Notes: generated by a model not told the origin, from the sequence alone. 64,000 nucleotides of DNA from Verrucomicrobiota bacterium (GCA_023391285.1 JAEWBF010000060.1:1-64000), one strand, 5' to 3'. Numbered from the stretch's first letter, positions 54,917-64,000 are shown. Numbers and translations: made by a program.

Positions 54917-55882
54917 ATGATCCGCTCTTTCGTCTTCAGTGAAGGCAAACTCGTGGGCCGCGACCTCGAGATCGAAGCGCTTCGCCTCGTCGGCGCCGAC
55001 AAAGGCCTCGTCCTCTGGGTCGATCTCGACAACCCCACCGACGAGGAAATCAAAGCCGTCCTCGAAGGCGTCTTCCAGTTCCACCCGCTCGCCATCGAAG
55101 ACTGCGTCACGCCCAGCTCGCTCCCCAAGATCGAAGACTACGAAACGCATCTCTTCATCGTCACGCACGCCGTCGAATTCACCCGTTCCGACAAATTCAC
55201 GTCCACCGAACTCGACCTGTTTCTGGGCAAGGAATACCTCGTCACGTTCCATCGCGAACCGCTCAAATCCGTCCAGTCCACCATCGACCGCGTCGTCAAA
55301 AGCACCGGCATCGTCGCGCGCGGGCCCGACCGCCTCGCTCACACCGTCCTCGATTTCCTCGTCGACAACTACCAGCCGGTGATGGCCGAGCTCGGCGCCG
55401 AGCTCGAAGAAATCGAAGAAACCGTCCTCGCGAAAACCTCCGGCCCGAAATTCGTGAACGAAATCCTGCAGGTCCGCAGCGATTTCTCCCGCCTCCGGAG
55501 CATCGTCCGCCCGCAACGCGATCTCATCGACCGTATCGCGCGCGGCGATACGAAGCTCATTCGCCCGCTCATGCTGCCGTATTTTCGCGACCTGCGCGAC
55601 AACCTCGCGCGGCTCGAAGACACCGCGATGAGCCATCACGAGCGCCTCCTGATGGCCTTCGACATCTATCTCAACAAAGCGGGCTTCGAAGCCAACGAGG
55701 GCATCAAATTCCTCACCGCCATCACCGCCGTCACCATCCCCATCATGGTGATCGGCACCTGGTATGGCATGAATTTTCAAAACATGCCCGAGCTCGACCA
55801 CGGCTACTGGTTCGCCCTCGGCTCCACCGCCGTCACCACGCTCCTCATGGTGATTTACCTGAAAAAGAAAAAGTGGTTCTAG
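54917..55882 (+). CDS. corA: CorA-family magnesium/cobalt channel
   Basis: 321 aa. The large cytoplasmic domain has LWVDLDNPTDEEIKAVLEGVFQFHPLAIEDC, long stalk helices (VNEILQVRSDFSRLRSIVRPQRD), TM1 with the conserved pore motif YGMNF (FLTAITAVTIPIMVIGTWYGMNFQNMP) and TM2 near the end, finishing KKKKWF. Pentameric inner-membrane Mg2+ channel. ATG at 54917. Confidence 0.93.
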   Translation: MIRSFVFSEGKLVGRDLEIEALRLVGADKGLVLWVDLDNPTDEEIKAVLEGVFQFHPLAIEDCVTPSSLPKIEDYETHLFIVTHAVEFTRSDKFTSTELDLFLGKEYLVTFHREPLKSVQSTIDRVVKSTGIVARGPDRLAHTVLDFLVDNYQPVMAELGAELEEIEETVLAKTSGPKFVNEILQVRSDFSRLRSIVRPQRDLIDRIARGDTKLIRPLMLPYFRDLRDNLARLEDTAMSHHERLLMAFDIYLNKAGFEANEGIKFLTAITAVTIPIMVIGTWYGMNFQNMPELDHGYWFALGSTAVTTLLMVIYLKKKKWF

Positions 55883-55943
55883 CCCCGCCGACGAGCTGCG
55901 ACCTCAGCGTGCCACACCCGCTTTGTCCGCCCCACACGCTGTT

Positions 55944-55964
55944 GTCATTCTGAGCGAAGCGAAG
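55944..55964. repeat. GTCATTCTGAGCGAAGCGAAG interspersed motif
   Basis: A motif I recognise as a common interspersed repeat in many bacterial genomes; single copy in this window. Confidence 0.4.
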
Positions 55965-56137
55965 TCCAGCCGAAGGCTGGGTTCGACATCCAGTGAACGC
56001 TCCGTCGTATCTGCCAACACTGTAGCTCTCGATGGATTCTCCGCTGCACTCACAACAACGATCGGTTCATAACGTTATCTGTGCGGCACCGCACCACGCC
56101 CCATCCCGGCCCGCACGTCTCTCGCAACACTCGCATG

Positions 56138-56158
56138 CATTCGTGTGCATTCGTGGTT
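56138..56158. repeat. CATTCGTGTGCATTCGTGGTT simple repeat, copy 2
   Basis: 20 of 21 bases match the copy at 53148-53168. Confidence 0.6.
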
Positions 56159-56223
56159 GAACTAAATCGCTCGCGTTCGCTCCTCCATCTCCCTCCTTCA
56201 GCCGCTTTCCCGCTTCAACCGCC

Positions 56224-57939
56224 TTGCTCCAACTCCTTACCCAGTTCCTCCTCTGGCTCGATCGCAGTCCGGCACACTTTTGGTCCTTCGTTGCCGTCGC
56301 GAGTTTTCTCCTGCTCGCCTCCGCCCTCGTCGCCTTCTTTTACCCCGCGAGCGCCCGCCGTTGGAACCACCCGCTCGTCTTCGGCGCACTCCTGGGCCTC
56401 GCCATTTTCGCTTTCCGCTGGCCGCTCCTCTTCGACAACCGCGAACTCAACAACCCCGACGAGAGCCAGATGCTCGCCGGCGCGATCGCGCTCCAACACG
56501 ATCCGGTCTTCTGGCGTTCCGTTGACGGCAACACCACCGGCCCACTCGACCAATGGCCGCTCGCCGCCCTCGGTGCATTCGGCGTTCGCCTCGACTACAC
56601 CAACGCCCGCCTGCTCGCCCTCGCGCTCGCCAGCGCCACACTGGTCTTCACTTGGCTCGCCCTCCGCGTCCGCTTCGACGACGGCCTCGCCCGCATCCTG
56701 ATACTCCCGCCCGCCGCGCTCCAAATCGTCACGCCTTTCTGGGATTTCATCCAATACTCGAGCGAACACGTTCCCGTTGCACTGCTCGCCGCCGCCGCCT
56801 GGTTGATCCTTGCCGAGCTGTATCCAAAAATTCGGCACGACCGTCCCGGCCGCTGGCTGCTCGCCGGCGTCCTGCTCGGCGCCGTCCCGTTCGCCAAACT
56901 CCAAGGCGCGCCCGCTGGTCTCTGGCTGGCCGTCGCGCTCGTTTTTCTCCTCTTCGACACCACTCGCCCGCTGCGCACCCGCCTTCGTTCCGTCACGTTC
57001 CTCTGCGCCGGCGCGCTCCTGATCCCCGTCGCGATCTTCGCGATGGTCCTGTGGCATGGCCAATGGCCCGACTTCTGGTCCGCCTATATCGTCAACAACT
57101 ACGCCTACGGCCAGCGCTTCGCCGGCGGCTGGTCCCATTACGTCGACGGTTTCCTCGCCCTCGTCCGCAACGCCACCGGCTTCGAACTCTATTTCTTTCC
57201 GTTGCTCGGCGCCCTCGCCGCCGCTCTTCCATGGCGCGTCCACCGCTGGTCGCACGCCGAGTCCCGCTACAACCTGATTTGCTTCGGGCTTCTTGCCATC
57301 GCCGCCTGGTCGGTTGCCGCGCCCGGCCGAAACTACACGCACTATCTTCAGTTCATCATCGCGCCACTCGCACTCGCCGCCGGAGCTCTCGTGGGCGCAA
57401 TCATCCACGCGTGCCGCGCACACGCCCACTTCGTGTTCCGTCACCTCTTCGCTCCCGCACTCCTTGCGCTCTTCCTCGGCGTCACGCTCTGGCCGCAATT
57501 CAAGTTCTGCACCTACATGGAATACCCCGCGTTTGGAAACTATTCGCAAACGCGCGGCCGGCTCCCCCGCTCCCCCGAAGCCACGCTCCTCGCCACGTTC
57601 ACCCGGCCCGAAGAGCCCATCGCCGCCTGGGGTTGGACACCCCGCTTCTTCGTCGAAGCCCAACGCCGCCACGCGCCCCGCGAAGCCCACTGCGCGCTCC
57701 AACTCTTTGAAGCGCCGGTGCGCGATTTCTATCGCGACCGCTACCTCGCCGACTTCCAGCGCACCCAACCGCCTTGGTTCTTCGACACCACCGGTCCCGG
57801 CAGCTTCGCCTTCGACGACCGATCGAAGCATGGCCACGAAACCTTCCCCGAACTCGCCGCCCTCATCGCCCGCGACTACCGCCTCATCGCCGAATCGCGC
57901 TCCGCCCGCCTCTACGCGCGAGTCACGGCCGGGCCATGA
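56224..57939 (+). CDS. GT-C-type membrane glycosyltransferase (GT39/ArnT-like)
   Basis: 571 aa with about 11 membrane helices. The first periplasmic loop has NNPDESQMLAG, whose Asp-Glu pair fits the catalytic/metal acidic motif of dolichyl/undecaprenyl-phosphate-sugar dependent GT-C enzymes. The following QWPLAALGAFGVRLDYTNARLLALAL is family-like. The C-terminal 110 residues are soluble (WGWTPRFFVEAQRRHAPREAHCALQ). Only a TTG start (56224) gives the full first helix. 44% or so similar by eye to the next gene, so a tandem duplicate. Acceptor unknown. Confidence 0.75.
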   Translation: MLQLLTQFLLWLDRSPAHFWSFVAVASFLLLASALVAFFYPASARRWNHPLVFGALLGLAIFAFRWPLLFDNRELNNPDESQMLAGAIALQHDPVFWRSVDGNTTGPLDQWPLAALGAFGVRLDYTNARLLALALASATLVFTWLALRVRFDDGLARILILPPAALQIVTPFWDFIQYSSEHVPVALLAAAAWLILAELYPKIRHDRPGRWLLAGVLLGAVPFAKLQGAPAGLWLAVALVFLLFDTTRPLRTRLRSVTFLCAGALLIPVAIFAMVLWHGQWPDFWSAYIVNNYAYGQRFAGGWSHYVDGFLALVRNATGFELYFFPLLGALAAALPWRVHRWSHAESRYNLICFGLLAIAAWSVAAPGRNYTHYLQFIIAPLALAAGALVGAIIHACRAHAHFVFRHLFAPALLALFLGVTLWPQFKFCTYMEYPAFGNYSQTRGRLPRSPEATLLATFTRPEEPIAAWGWTPRFFVEAQRRHAPREAHCALQLFEAPVRDFYRDRYLADFQRTQPPWFFDTTGPGSFAFDDRSKHGHETFPELAALIARDYRLIAESRSARLYARVTAGP

Positions 57940-57950
57940 TCCTCTGACCC

Positions 57951-59687
57951 ATGCCTTCTTTGACGTCGTTCCTCTACTGGCTCGACGCCCTTCCCGCCCG
58001 CTACTGGGCCGGCGTGTGGGGCACGCTAACACTCGTCTGCTTATCTGCGATCCTCGCCTGGGTAACCCCTCGCACGACACAGCGCTGGAACCACCCGGTG
58101 ATCTTCGCAGCGCTTCTCTTCGTCGCACTGCTCGCGTTTCGATGGCCGCTCATATTCGACAACCGCCAGTTCGTAAATCCCGACGAAAGCCAGATCATCG
58201 CCGGCGCCATCGTTCTCCGCTCCTCCCCCGTCTTCTGGCTGAGCGTGGACGGCACCACGCACGGCCCGCTCGTGCAGTGGCCGCTCGCGGCGCTCGGCGC
58301 CCTCGGTATTCGCCTCGATTTTACCAATGCCCGTCTTTTCGCCGCCGTCCTCATGTGGTTGGCGTTGGTGTTTACCTGGCGAACCCTCGCTCCCCGCTTT
58401 GGCGACGGCCTCTCCCGCATCCTCGTTCTTCCCGTAGCCGTTCTCATCATCACCGTTCAATATTGGGACTTCATCCAATATTCGACGGAACAGGTCCCCA
58501 TCTTCCTGCTCGCCGCCGCGATCTGGCTGCTCTTCCGCTGCATCGCTCCGCCCCGACCGGCGCGCGCCTCGCAGCTCGCCATTGCCGGATTCCTTCTCGG
58601 CGCCGTCCCCTTCGCCAAACTCCAAGCTGCTCCCATCGGGCTCTTCGTCGGTGGGGCGGGGATTCTTCTGATCCTCACCGAGCGTGCCCTCGAGAGTGCC
58701 GAACTTCGCAAAATGCTCCTCTCGTTCATGGGAGGCGCACTCATTTTTCCGGCATTCATCTTTCTACACCTCACCTTCCACCAACTCTGGCCCGAATTCT
58801 GGATCTCCTACTTCGAGCAGAATGTTCACTACAAAAATCATTTTCCGATGGAATGGTCGCAGGCGGTCCCACGGTTCCGCTCCATGGCTTCGCTCGCCGA
58901 ACAGTTCTCCGAATACTTCTACCCTCTCGCCTGGATAACGCTCGGCGCCTTTGCCGCCCGTCTCGCGCTTCGCGATCGCTCGCATGTTCGCTTCTCGTGT
59001 TTTTCGATTGGCCTGCTCGGGGTGTCGTTCTACGCCGTCCTCGCGCCCAACCGGCAGTTCCTCCACTATCTTCAGTTCGCGTTTTTTCCCCTGATCCTCG
59101 CCGCCGGATGCGCCGTCGGACCGCTGCTCCAAAACACCCATTCCCGCGGTCCGCGCCTCACGGGCTTTCGCGTGCAGCTCATCACTAGCCTACTCGCTGC
59201 CGTCTTCGTGCTCGGAAGCACCTACCAGTCATTCCGCTGGGTGGAGGGAATGGCGATGCCTCGCGAGGGAAAGTTCGTGGAACGAAGGGGGAAACTCGCT
59301 CGCGGACCGCTCGCAGGATTCATGCGGTATTTCACGCAGCCTGGTGAGCCGATAGCAATGTGGGGCTGGGAACCAAACCACTTCGTAGAAGCCGATCGCC
59401 CGCATGCCACCCGCGAAGCTCATAGCGCTCTGGAGATATTCGAATCCCCTTACCGCGACTATTTTCGTCACCGCTATCTCGAAGATATCCGCCGCTCCGA
59501 TCCTCCTCTCTTCGTCGACGTCGTCGGCACCGGCAGCTTCTACTTCACCGATCGCGAACGTTACGCCCACGAAACTTTCCCTCAACTCGCTCGGCACATC
59601 GCCACGCGCTACCGCCTCGTCGCAGAAATCGCCCACGCCCGCGTCTATCTCCGCAACGATCGCCCGTTCAACCCTCCCGCGGATTAA
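57951..59687 (+). CDS. GT-C-type membrane glycosyltransferase, tandem paralogue
   Basis: 578 aa. The same layout as the preceding gene, with matching blocks: TTQRWNHPVIFAALLFVALLAFRWPLIFDNR, VNPDESQIIAGAIV, VPFAKLQAAPIGLFVGG and the soluble tail WGWEPNHFVEADRPHATREAHSALE. Starts with ATG 11 bp after its paralogue, so one operon. Both probably modify the same class of surface glycan or protein. Substrate not predictable. Confidence 0.75.
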   Translation: MPSLTSFLYWLDALPARYWAGVWGTLTLVCLSAILAWVTPRTTQRWNHPVIFAALLFVALLAFRWPLIFDNRQFVNPDESQIIAGAIVLRSSPVFWLSVDGTTHGPLVQWPLAALGALGIRLDFTNARLFAAVLMWLALVFTWRTLAPRFGDGLSRILVLPVAVLIITVQYWDFIQYSTEQVPIFLLAAAIWLLFRCIAPPRPARASQLAIAGFLLGAVPFAKLQAAPIGLFVGGAGILLILTERALESAELRKMLLSFMGGALIFPAFIFLHLTFHQLWPEFWISYFEQNVHYKNHFPMEWSQAVPRFRSMASLAEQFSEYFYPLAWITLGAFAARLALRDRSHVRFSCFSIGLLGVSFYAVLAPNRQFLHYLQFAFFPLILAAGCAVGPLLQNTHSRGPRLTGFRVQLITSLLAAVFVLGSTYQSFRWVEGMAMPREGKFVERRGKLARGPLAGFMRYFTQPGEPIAMWGWEPNHFVEADRPHATREAHSALEIFESPYRDYFRHRYLEDIRRSDPPLFVDVVGTGSFYFTDRERYAHETFPQLARHIATRYRLVAEIAHARVYLRNDRPFNPPAD

Positions 59688-59767
59688 CCCGCGCGAAGCC
59701 AGCGCGTCCGTTTCCCTCTTGCCAATTTCCGGCACTCTTCGTCCTGTCTCGCCGGGCCAGCTCAACC

Positions 59768-60154
59768 ATGGACGACACTCCTGTTTCCACCCCCGCACCC
59801 TACGAGGGCTTGGCCGTCCGCTCCAACGACCTCTTCCCGCTCGCCTGCCCGCGTTGCCAGCGGCGCTTCACGCAGATCCACGATTTCATTTCACGGACCA
59901 CCCCGATATTCCAATCGTCGGGACTCCTCGAACGCGAAGACCCCGACACCGGCACGTTCGTCCTCCTCCTGCGCAATTGCCTTTGCGGCACCTCGCTCGC
60001 CCTTCGCTGCCAGGACCGCCGCAACCGCACCGAGCGCGGAAAACTTCGCCGCGATCGCTTCGGCACCCTCGTCAATCTCCTCGTCGAAACCGGTATCGAA
60101 TCCGAACGCGCCCAGCTCGAAGTCCGTCGCCTGCTGCATTCCGCCAAGATCTAA
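59768..60154 (+). CDS. Small zinc-ribbon-like hypothetical protein
   Basis: 128 aa. Two cysteine pairs, LACPRCQRRF and LRNCLCGTSL, are about 45 residues apart and could bind one zinc. The remainder is charged with a C-terminal helix (RFGTLVNLLVETGIESERAQLEVRRLL). No family is recognised. ATG at 59768. Confidence 0.65.
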   Translation: MDDTPVSTPAPYEGLAVRSNDLFPLACPRCQRRFTQIHDFISRTTPIFQSSGLLEREDPDTGTFVLLLRNCLCGTSLALRCQDRRNRTERGKLRRDRFGTLVNLLVETGIESERAQLEVRRLLHSAKI

Positions 60155-60290
60155 ACTCGCGACGAAGCAGCCGCCGCACCGCGCTTCACCACAGCGCTCG
60201 CCACGACCGATTGTTGGCGGTCATCCCGCCGCGCTGCGAACCACGCCCGGAAGTTGAACTCCGCGCGTTCGTGTATCGCATGAGCGCACC

Positions 60291-60983
60291 ATGATCCGCG
60301 CTCTCATCTTCGATTTCGACGGCCTCATCGTCGACACCGAGTGGCCGCTCATCGAAGCCTACCGCCTTGTTCATGTCGCGCACGGCGTGCGTTTCGACGA
60401 AACGCTCTTCATCCGCAGCGTCGGCCACGCTGAATACGCGTTCGATCCCTGGCACGGCTTCTTTGTCCGCCCTAGCTCCAGGAGCGACGGCGGAAGTCCC
60501 CACACCGACCGCGCCGCCCTCGATCTCGAGCGCCGCACCCACAAAGACCGTCTGCTCCTCGAGCAGCCCGTCCTCCCCGGCGTCGCCGAACTTCTCAACG
60601 CCGCTCGCGCTCGCGAACTCCGCCTCGGTCTCGCCTCGAACTCCGAGCGCGCCTGGGTCGAGCCCCATCTCATCCGTCTCAACCTGCTTCATCATTTCGA
60701 GTTCCTCGCCTGCCGCGGCGACGCACCCACGCCTAAGCCCGCCCCCGACCTCTACAAACTCGTCCTCAATCAGTTCGGGCTCCGCGGCCACGAAGCCATC
60801 GCCTTCGAAGATTCCGCCACCGGCACCCTCGCCGCCAAACGCGCCCTCCTCCACGTCGTCGCCGTCCCCAACCGCTGCACCGCTCACCACGATCTCTCCG
60901 CCGCTGATCTCCGCCTCGGCTCGCTCGCGGATACTTCACTCGACGACCTCCTCACCCGCTTCTCCTCCTCAGGCCTTTCGTAA
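60291..60983 (+). CDS. HAD-superfamily hydrolase (CbbY/beta-PGM-like)
   Basis: 230 aa. Motif I LIFDFDGLIVDTEWP, cap domain about 20-85, motif II LASNSERAW, motif III KPAPDLYKLVL and motif IV AFEDSATGTLAAKRALL. Sugar-phosphate phosphatase or mutase of HAD subclass IA. A Ser/Arg-rich stretch in the cap (FVRPSSRSDGGSPHTD) seems extra. Starts ATG 60291. Confidence 0.86.
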   Translation: MIRALIFDFDGLIVDTEWPLIEAYRLVHVAHGVRFDETLFIRSVGHAEYAFDPWHGFFVRPSSRSDGGSPHTDRAALDLERRTHKDRLLLEQPVLPGVAELLNAARARELRLGLASNSERAWVEPHLIRLNLLHHFEFLACRGDAPTPKPAPDLYKLVLNQFGLRGHEAIAFEDSATGTLAAKRALLHVVAVPNRCTAHHDLSAADLRLGSLADTSLDDLLTRFSSSGLS

Positions 60984-61009
60984 TCGCGCCCGCAGCTTCG
61001 ACTCCTTCG

Positions 61010-62650
61010 TCAACGCACGATCGAAAACAAATCGAACTCGATTCCTTCCATCGGTCCGACCCGCCCCGCCAACACGAACCGCCCATCCTTCTCCACCAGC
61101 GTCCGCAGCACAGGGATCACGCGATGCGAGTAAGGCTGCTCCAGCAAGCGGTCCTGCGCATCAGCCGCCGGCAGCATCAGAAAATCGTCCGCGCTCCACA
61201 CCCGTTCGACCGTCGCTTTCATCGCTTCGGTCAACTCTTCCTCGGTCAACTCGGCCGCACGTTCATTCGGGATCCCGAAATGATGCGGATGATACGCAAG
61301 CGTCCCCACGTTCAGCTCCACTCCGCTCCCGCGCGCCACCCGCTGCAGCGCAAAAATATTCACGGGAGCATTATGAAACGTCGCCACGCGCGCCCCCGCC
61401 TTTCGCTCCGTTATCCGCCGGGCGACACCTTCTGCCTCGCTTCGCAGCTGCGAACTCTCGCCCTCCACTCGCGCGGAAAGCTCGCGAATCGAACCAACCA
61501 GCACGGCACCCAGCACCGCCATCGCGACCACCACGCCGCCGATCCTCTCCCAACTCAACTCTTCACGCCCACGTCCACAGGCCAAAAGCAGCGCCGGCAC
61601 TCCCAGCGAAAGCTGACACACCAGATGATTCCCCGTGGAGCGCGACAGCGTCAGCAACAACAACGACACCAGCGTCGCCAGCAGCACCACCGCCACATCG
61701 CCCCAATCGAGCCTTCTCGTCAACGTCACCAACCCCACGCCCACCGCGAGCACCACCGCATACGCGCCGCCAAATGCACGCATGAAATTCCGGCCATTGT
61801 AGAGCGCGGCTTCGACCATCGAGCCCGCACTCCCCACATCCACATTCGCTACCACGTAGTAATGATAAAGCTCGCCGACATGCGCCAACATCCACGGCAG
61901 CGTGATCACCATTCCCGGCACACCCATCCACAGCACTTCGCGCCACCAAGCGCCGCGACTTCTCTCGTGACGTCGCCACGCACGAATCGCGAAGAGCGCC
62001 ACGACCACCAACGCCGACACCGCCATGACCGGCCGGTGCAAAACGGCGAGCGCCAGAATTATCCCGACTCCTCCCGCGCGGCTCCGCGACGGCTCGCGCG
62101 CCCAAGCCTGCGCCATCGCCGCCAACATCAGATAAAACGACGCACTCGCCAAATCCATCCGCTGATCGAGCACGCCTTCTCGCACCACCGAAAACGGCTC
62201 CGCCAATAGCCACGCCGCCACCGCCCACAATCCCGCCCACGTCGCCCTCGTCATCCGCCATGTCACCAGCCCCAGCACCAGCGCCCCAGCGACGTGGATC
62301 AGCCCCAGATAAACATACAACCCCACCTCGGTCGCCGGCAGCACTCCGCCCCACGCCGCCGCAAAAAACCGATACAGCACCACATTGTTTCCACCCGCCA
62401 GCCACGTCTCTCCCAAAGCCTGCATTCCCCCCACCGCGTCACTCCGCGCCGCCGTCACCGCGAAATTCTCCTGATACGAAAGCGAATCGAAAAAAGGCAC
62501 CACCTTCGCGTAAAACCGCGCGCCGAGTTCGCCCCACTTCACCGCCGTCGCAATCAACGCCGCAGCAAGAAACGCCACGCCCGCGACCGCCCATTCGCCA
62601 CGTCCCTCGCGCCCGTCCACCCCGCTTTGCGCCTCGAGCTTGTTCCGCAC
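61010..62650 (-). CDS. Polytopic membrane protein, GT-C-like
   Basis: 546 aa with about 10 helices from residue 24 to about 370, then a soluble C-terminal domain (about 375-546; IERVWSADDFLMLPAADAQDRLLEQPY). A DSLSYQENF loop after the first helix may be the acidic active-site loop of a GT-C enzyme, but no classic DE motif is clear, so the family is a guess. GTG start at 62650 with GGGGGAG seven bases upstream. Convergent with the HAD gene. Confidence 0.6.
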   Translation of the reverse strand: MRNKLEAQSGVDGREGRGEWAVAGVAFLAAALIATAVKWGELGARFYAKVVPFFDSLSYQENFAVTAARSDAVGGMQALGETWLAGGNNVVLYRFFAAAWGGVLPATEVGLYVYLGLIHVAGALVLGLVTWRMTRATWAGLWAVAAWLLAEPFSVVREGVLDQRMDLASASFYLMLAAMAQAWAREPSRSRAGGVGIILALAVLHRPVMAVSALVVVALFAIRAWRRHERSRGAWWREVLWMGVPGMVITLPWMLAHVGELYHYYVVANVDVGSAGSMVEAALYNGRNFMRAFGGAYAVVLAVGVGLVTLTRRLDWGDVAVVLLATLVSLLLLTLSRSTGNHLVCQLSLGVPALLLACGRGREELSWERIGGVVVAMAVLGAVLVGSIRELSARVEGESSQLRSEAEGVARRITERKAGARVATFHNAPVNIFALQRVARGSGVELNVGTLAYHPHHFGIPNERAAELTEEELTEAMKATVERVWSADDFLMLPAADAQDRLLEQPYSHRVIPVLRTLVEKDGRFVLAGRVGPMEGIEFDLFSIVR

Positions 62651-62700
62651 AACTCATCTCCCCCACCACGCCGCCCGCCGTCCAGCCCTGATCGCGTCAC

Positions 62701-64000
62701 CTACTCCAGTTCACTCCATCGCTGATACGCCGCCGCGATCTCCGCCTCAAGCTCGCCCAGCCTCGTCGTCGCCTTCGTTACCTCCACCCCGCCCTTCTTG
62801 AAAAACTCCGCGTCCCCCAATCGCGCCGTCAGCTCCGCCTGCTCCGTCTCCAATCGTTCGATACGTTTCGGCAGCGCCTCCAGTTCCGCGCGCTCCTTGT
62901 TCGACAACTTCCGCGCCTTCTTCGCTTCCCCCTTTTCCGATGTCTCCAATGAAGGCGCGGTGCCCCCACCGCGCTTTTCCCGCTTCTCCACCTCATCCTT
63001 CACCGCCGCCACCCTCGCCCGCTCCTTCTGCCAATCGTCATACCCGCCCAAATACTCCGCGACGCGCCCCTCCCCTTCGAACACCAGCAAGCTCGTGCAC
63101 ACTTCGTTCAGAAACGCCCGGTCGTGACTCACCAGCAGCAGCGTCCCGCCAAACTCCACCAGCAAATCCTCCAACAACTCCAACGTCTCCGCATCCAGAT
63201 CGTTCGTCGGCTCATCGAGCACCAACACATTCGCCGGCTTCGTAAACAGCCGCGCCAGCAACAACCGATTCCTCTCCCCGCCCGACAACGCTCGCACCGG
63301 CGTCCGCGACCGCGCCGGCTCGAATAGAAAATCCTCGAGATACGAGATCACATGACGCGTCCGTCCGTTGATCGTCACCGTCGCATTCCCATCCGCCACC
63401 GCATCCTGCACGCGCATACTCTCATCGAGCTGCGCGCGCAGCTGATCGAAATACACCACTTCCAACCGCGTTCCTTGCTCGATCGTCCCTTCCGTCGGCG
63501 TCAATTCACCCAGCAATAACTTCAACAGCGTCGTCTTCCCCGCGCCGTTCGGCCCCACGATGCCAATCTTGTCGCCGCGCTCGATCCGCGTGTTCAACCC
63601 GCGCACCACCCATCGCCCGCCTTCTTCATAACGAAAGCCCGCGTTCACACACTCGATCACCTTGAACCCGCTGCGGTCCGCCTCCTGCGCCGTCAGTTTC
63701 GCCGTCCCCGTCCGCTCCCGCCGCGCCGCCCGCTCCGCGCGCATTTTTTCCAGAGCATGAATTCGATTCTGCGCCCGCGATCGCTGCGCCTTCACCCCGC
63801 GACGAATCCATTCCTCCTCCTGCGCCAGCTTCTTGTCGAACTGCGCCCGCTGCACTTCCTCCGCTTCCAACACCGCCTGCTTCCGCACGAGAAACGTGTC
63901 GTAATCGCACGCCCAGCCCACCAGCCGCCCGCGATCCACCTCCACGATCCGCGTCGCCAGCTTTCGCAAAAAAGCCCGATCGTGCGTCACGAACACCAGC
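62701..64000 (-). CDS. uup: Uup-type ABC-F ATPase, 5' end beyond window
   Basis: The 3' part of an ABC-F gene; the start lies beyond the window edge. Seen: the end of ATPase domain 1 (FVTHDRAFLRKLATRIVEVDRG), the Uup linker WIRRGVKAQRSRAQNRIHALEKMR, and domain 2 with Walker A GPNGAGKTT, signature LSGGERNRLLLARLF and Walker B VLVLDEPTNDLD. A C-terminal coiled coil (LSNKERAELEALPKRIERLETEQAELTARL) is the Uup DNA-binding-type tail. The GCGCGGTG palindrome lies inside the linker before this tail and is translated as KRGGGTAPSLE. Likely ribosome- or DNA-repair-associated. Confidence 0.9.
   Translation of the reverse strand, partial: LVFVTHDRAFLRKLATRIVEVDRGRLVGWACDYDTFLVRKQAVLEAEEVQRAQFDKKLAQEEEWIRRGVKAQRSRAQNRIHALEKMRAERAARRERTGTAKLTAQEADRSGFKVIECVNAGFRYEEGGRWVVRGLNTRIERGDKIGIVGPNGAGKTTLLKLLLGELTPTEGTIEQGTRLEVVYFDQLRAQLDESMRVQDAVADGNATVTINGRTRHVISYLEDFLFEPARSRTPVRALSGGERNRLLLARLFTKPANVLVLDEPTNDLDAETLELLEDLLVEFGGTLLLVSHDRAFLNEVCTSLLVFEGEGRVAEYLGGYDDWQKERARVAAVKDEVEKREKRGGGTAPSLETSEKGEAKKARKLSNKERAELEALPKRIERLETEQAELTARLGDAEFFKKGGVEVTKATTRLGELEAEIAAAYQRWSELE
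62955..62974. repeat. GCGCGGTG-N4-CACCGCGC palindrome, copy 6, inside uup
   Basis: A perfect stem with CCCC loop, inside the uup coding frame. The flank (GAAGGCGCGGTGCCCCCACC) matches the intergenic copies, so this is the same element within a gene. Confidence 0.8.

Larger units (their letters stand above)
55883..56223. other. 341-bp intergenic region
   Basis: No gene is supported. It holds a GTCATTCTGAGCGAAGCGAAG motif (55944-55964), a nearby GCCGAAGGC inverted pair, an AT-richer stretch at 56000-56080 that may contain the promoter of the glycosyltransferase pair (TAACGTTATCTG), and the second CATTCGTG repeat (56138-56158). Confidence 0.5.

Noticed and set aside
60464..60515. Repeat-derived insertion in the HAD hydrolase cap (SSRSDGGSPHTD)
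   Set aside because: Looks extra relative to the family, but only a short GCTCC-A-GGAGC inverted pair is present; too weak to count with the other four cases.

Overview
This window is GC-rich DNA from a Gram-negative bacterium with a heavily C-ending codon bias. The best guess is Opitutaceae or a relative (Verrucomicrobiota). The reasons are a type II secretion system (T2SS) with GspL/GspM-like subunits, an exosortase with a PEP-CTERM-like substrate, Ig/FN3 secreted proteins, DUF3570/DUF4266/DUF3568 proteins, and intergenic DNA full of short palindromes. That assignment is inference; no rRNA or marker phylogeny could be run. About 60 genes cover nearly all of the window.

Layout. 0-7.6 kb is housekeeping: a deoxyhypusine-synthase-like enzyme, a DMT permease, an ABC-F ATPase, thymidine phosphorylase, a P-loop protein, and chorismate synthase broken by a frameshift in a C-run. 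8-13.5 kb holds gspD, gspE and gspF on the + strand, with a hicBA toxin-antitoxin pair between gspE and gspF. 13.6-23 kb (- strand) holds a secreted Ig/FN3 protein and an eight-gene envelope redox/sensing cluster: DUF3570, apbE, tlpA, DUF4266, response regulator, cupredoxin-like protein, histidine kinase, outer-membrane protein. 23.1-28.0 kb (- strand) resumes the T2SS with gspG-H-I-J-K-L-M. Between gspG and a tRNA-Arg(CCT) lie two tandem 310/320-bp units, each a small GIY-YIG nuclease ORF plus a 3' tRNA remnant.

29-39.5 kb holds rpsR, the threonylcarbamoyl-AMP synthase gene, an exopolysaccharide export set (outer-membrane barrel, Wza-like, Wzc-like), hisC, a HAD phosphatase, an aquaporin-like channel, a DEAD-box helicase and a DUF3568 lipoprotein. 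39.5-42.1 kb has two PilT-type ATPases. 42-47.6 kb has GNAT, outer-membrane, MocR-type regulator, DJ-1/PfpI and EamA genes. 47.7-51.9 kb is an exosortase locus: a TPR protein, an exosortase fused to an EpsI-like tail, and a substrate ending in a PEP-CTERM-like signal. 52-64 kb has a GNAT protein, a lipoprotein, a PhyH oxygenase, PtsN-like EIIA, CorA, three GT-C-type membrane glycosyltransferases, a HAD protein and a partial Uup-type ABC-F gene.

Recurring themes are envelope traffic (T2SS, exosortase, polysaccharide export) and invasion by short repeats. Palindromes of the form GCGCGGTG-N4-CACCGCGC, and others of similar plan, sit between genes, supply stop codons, and in at least four genes (ABC-F, gspE, a GNAT gene, uup) appear to add extra in-frame peptide. 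The best candidates for something undescribed are the tRNA/GIY-YIG tandem unit and the DUF3570-ApbE-TlpA-DUF4266-cupredoxin-two-component cluster.
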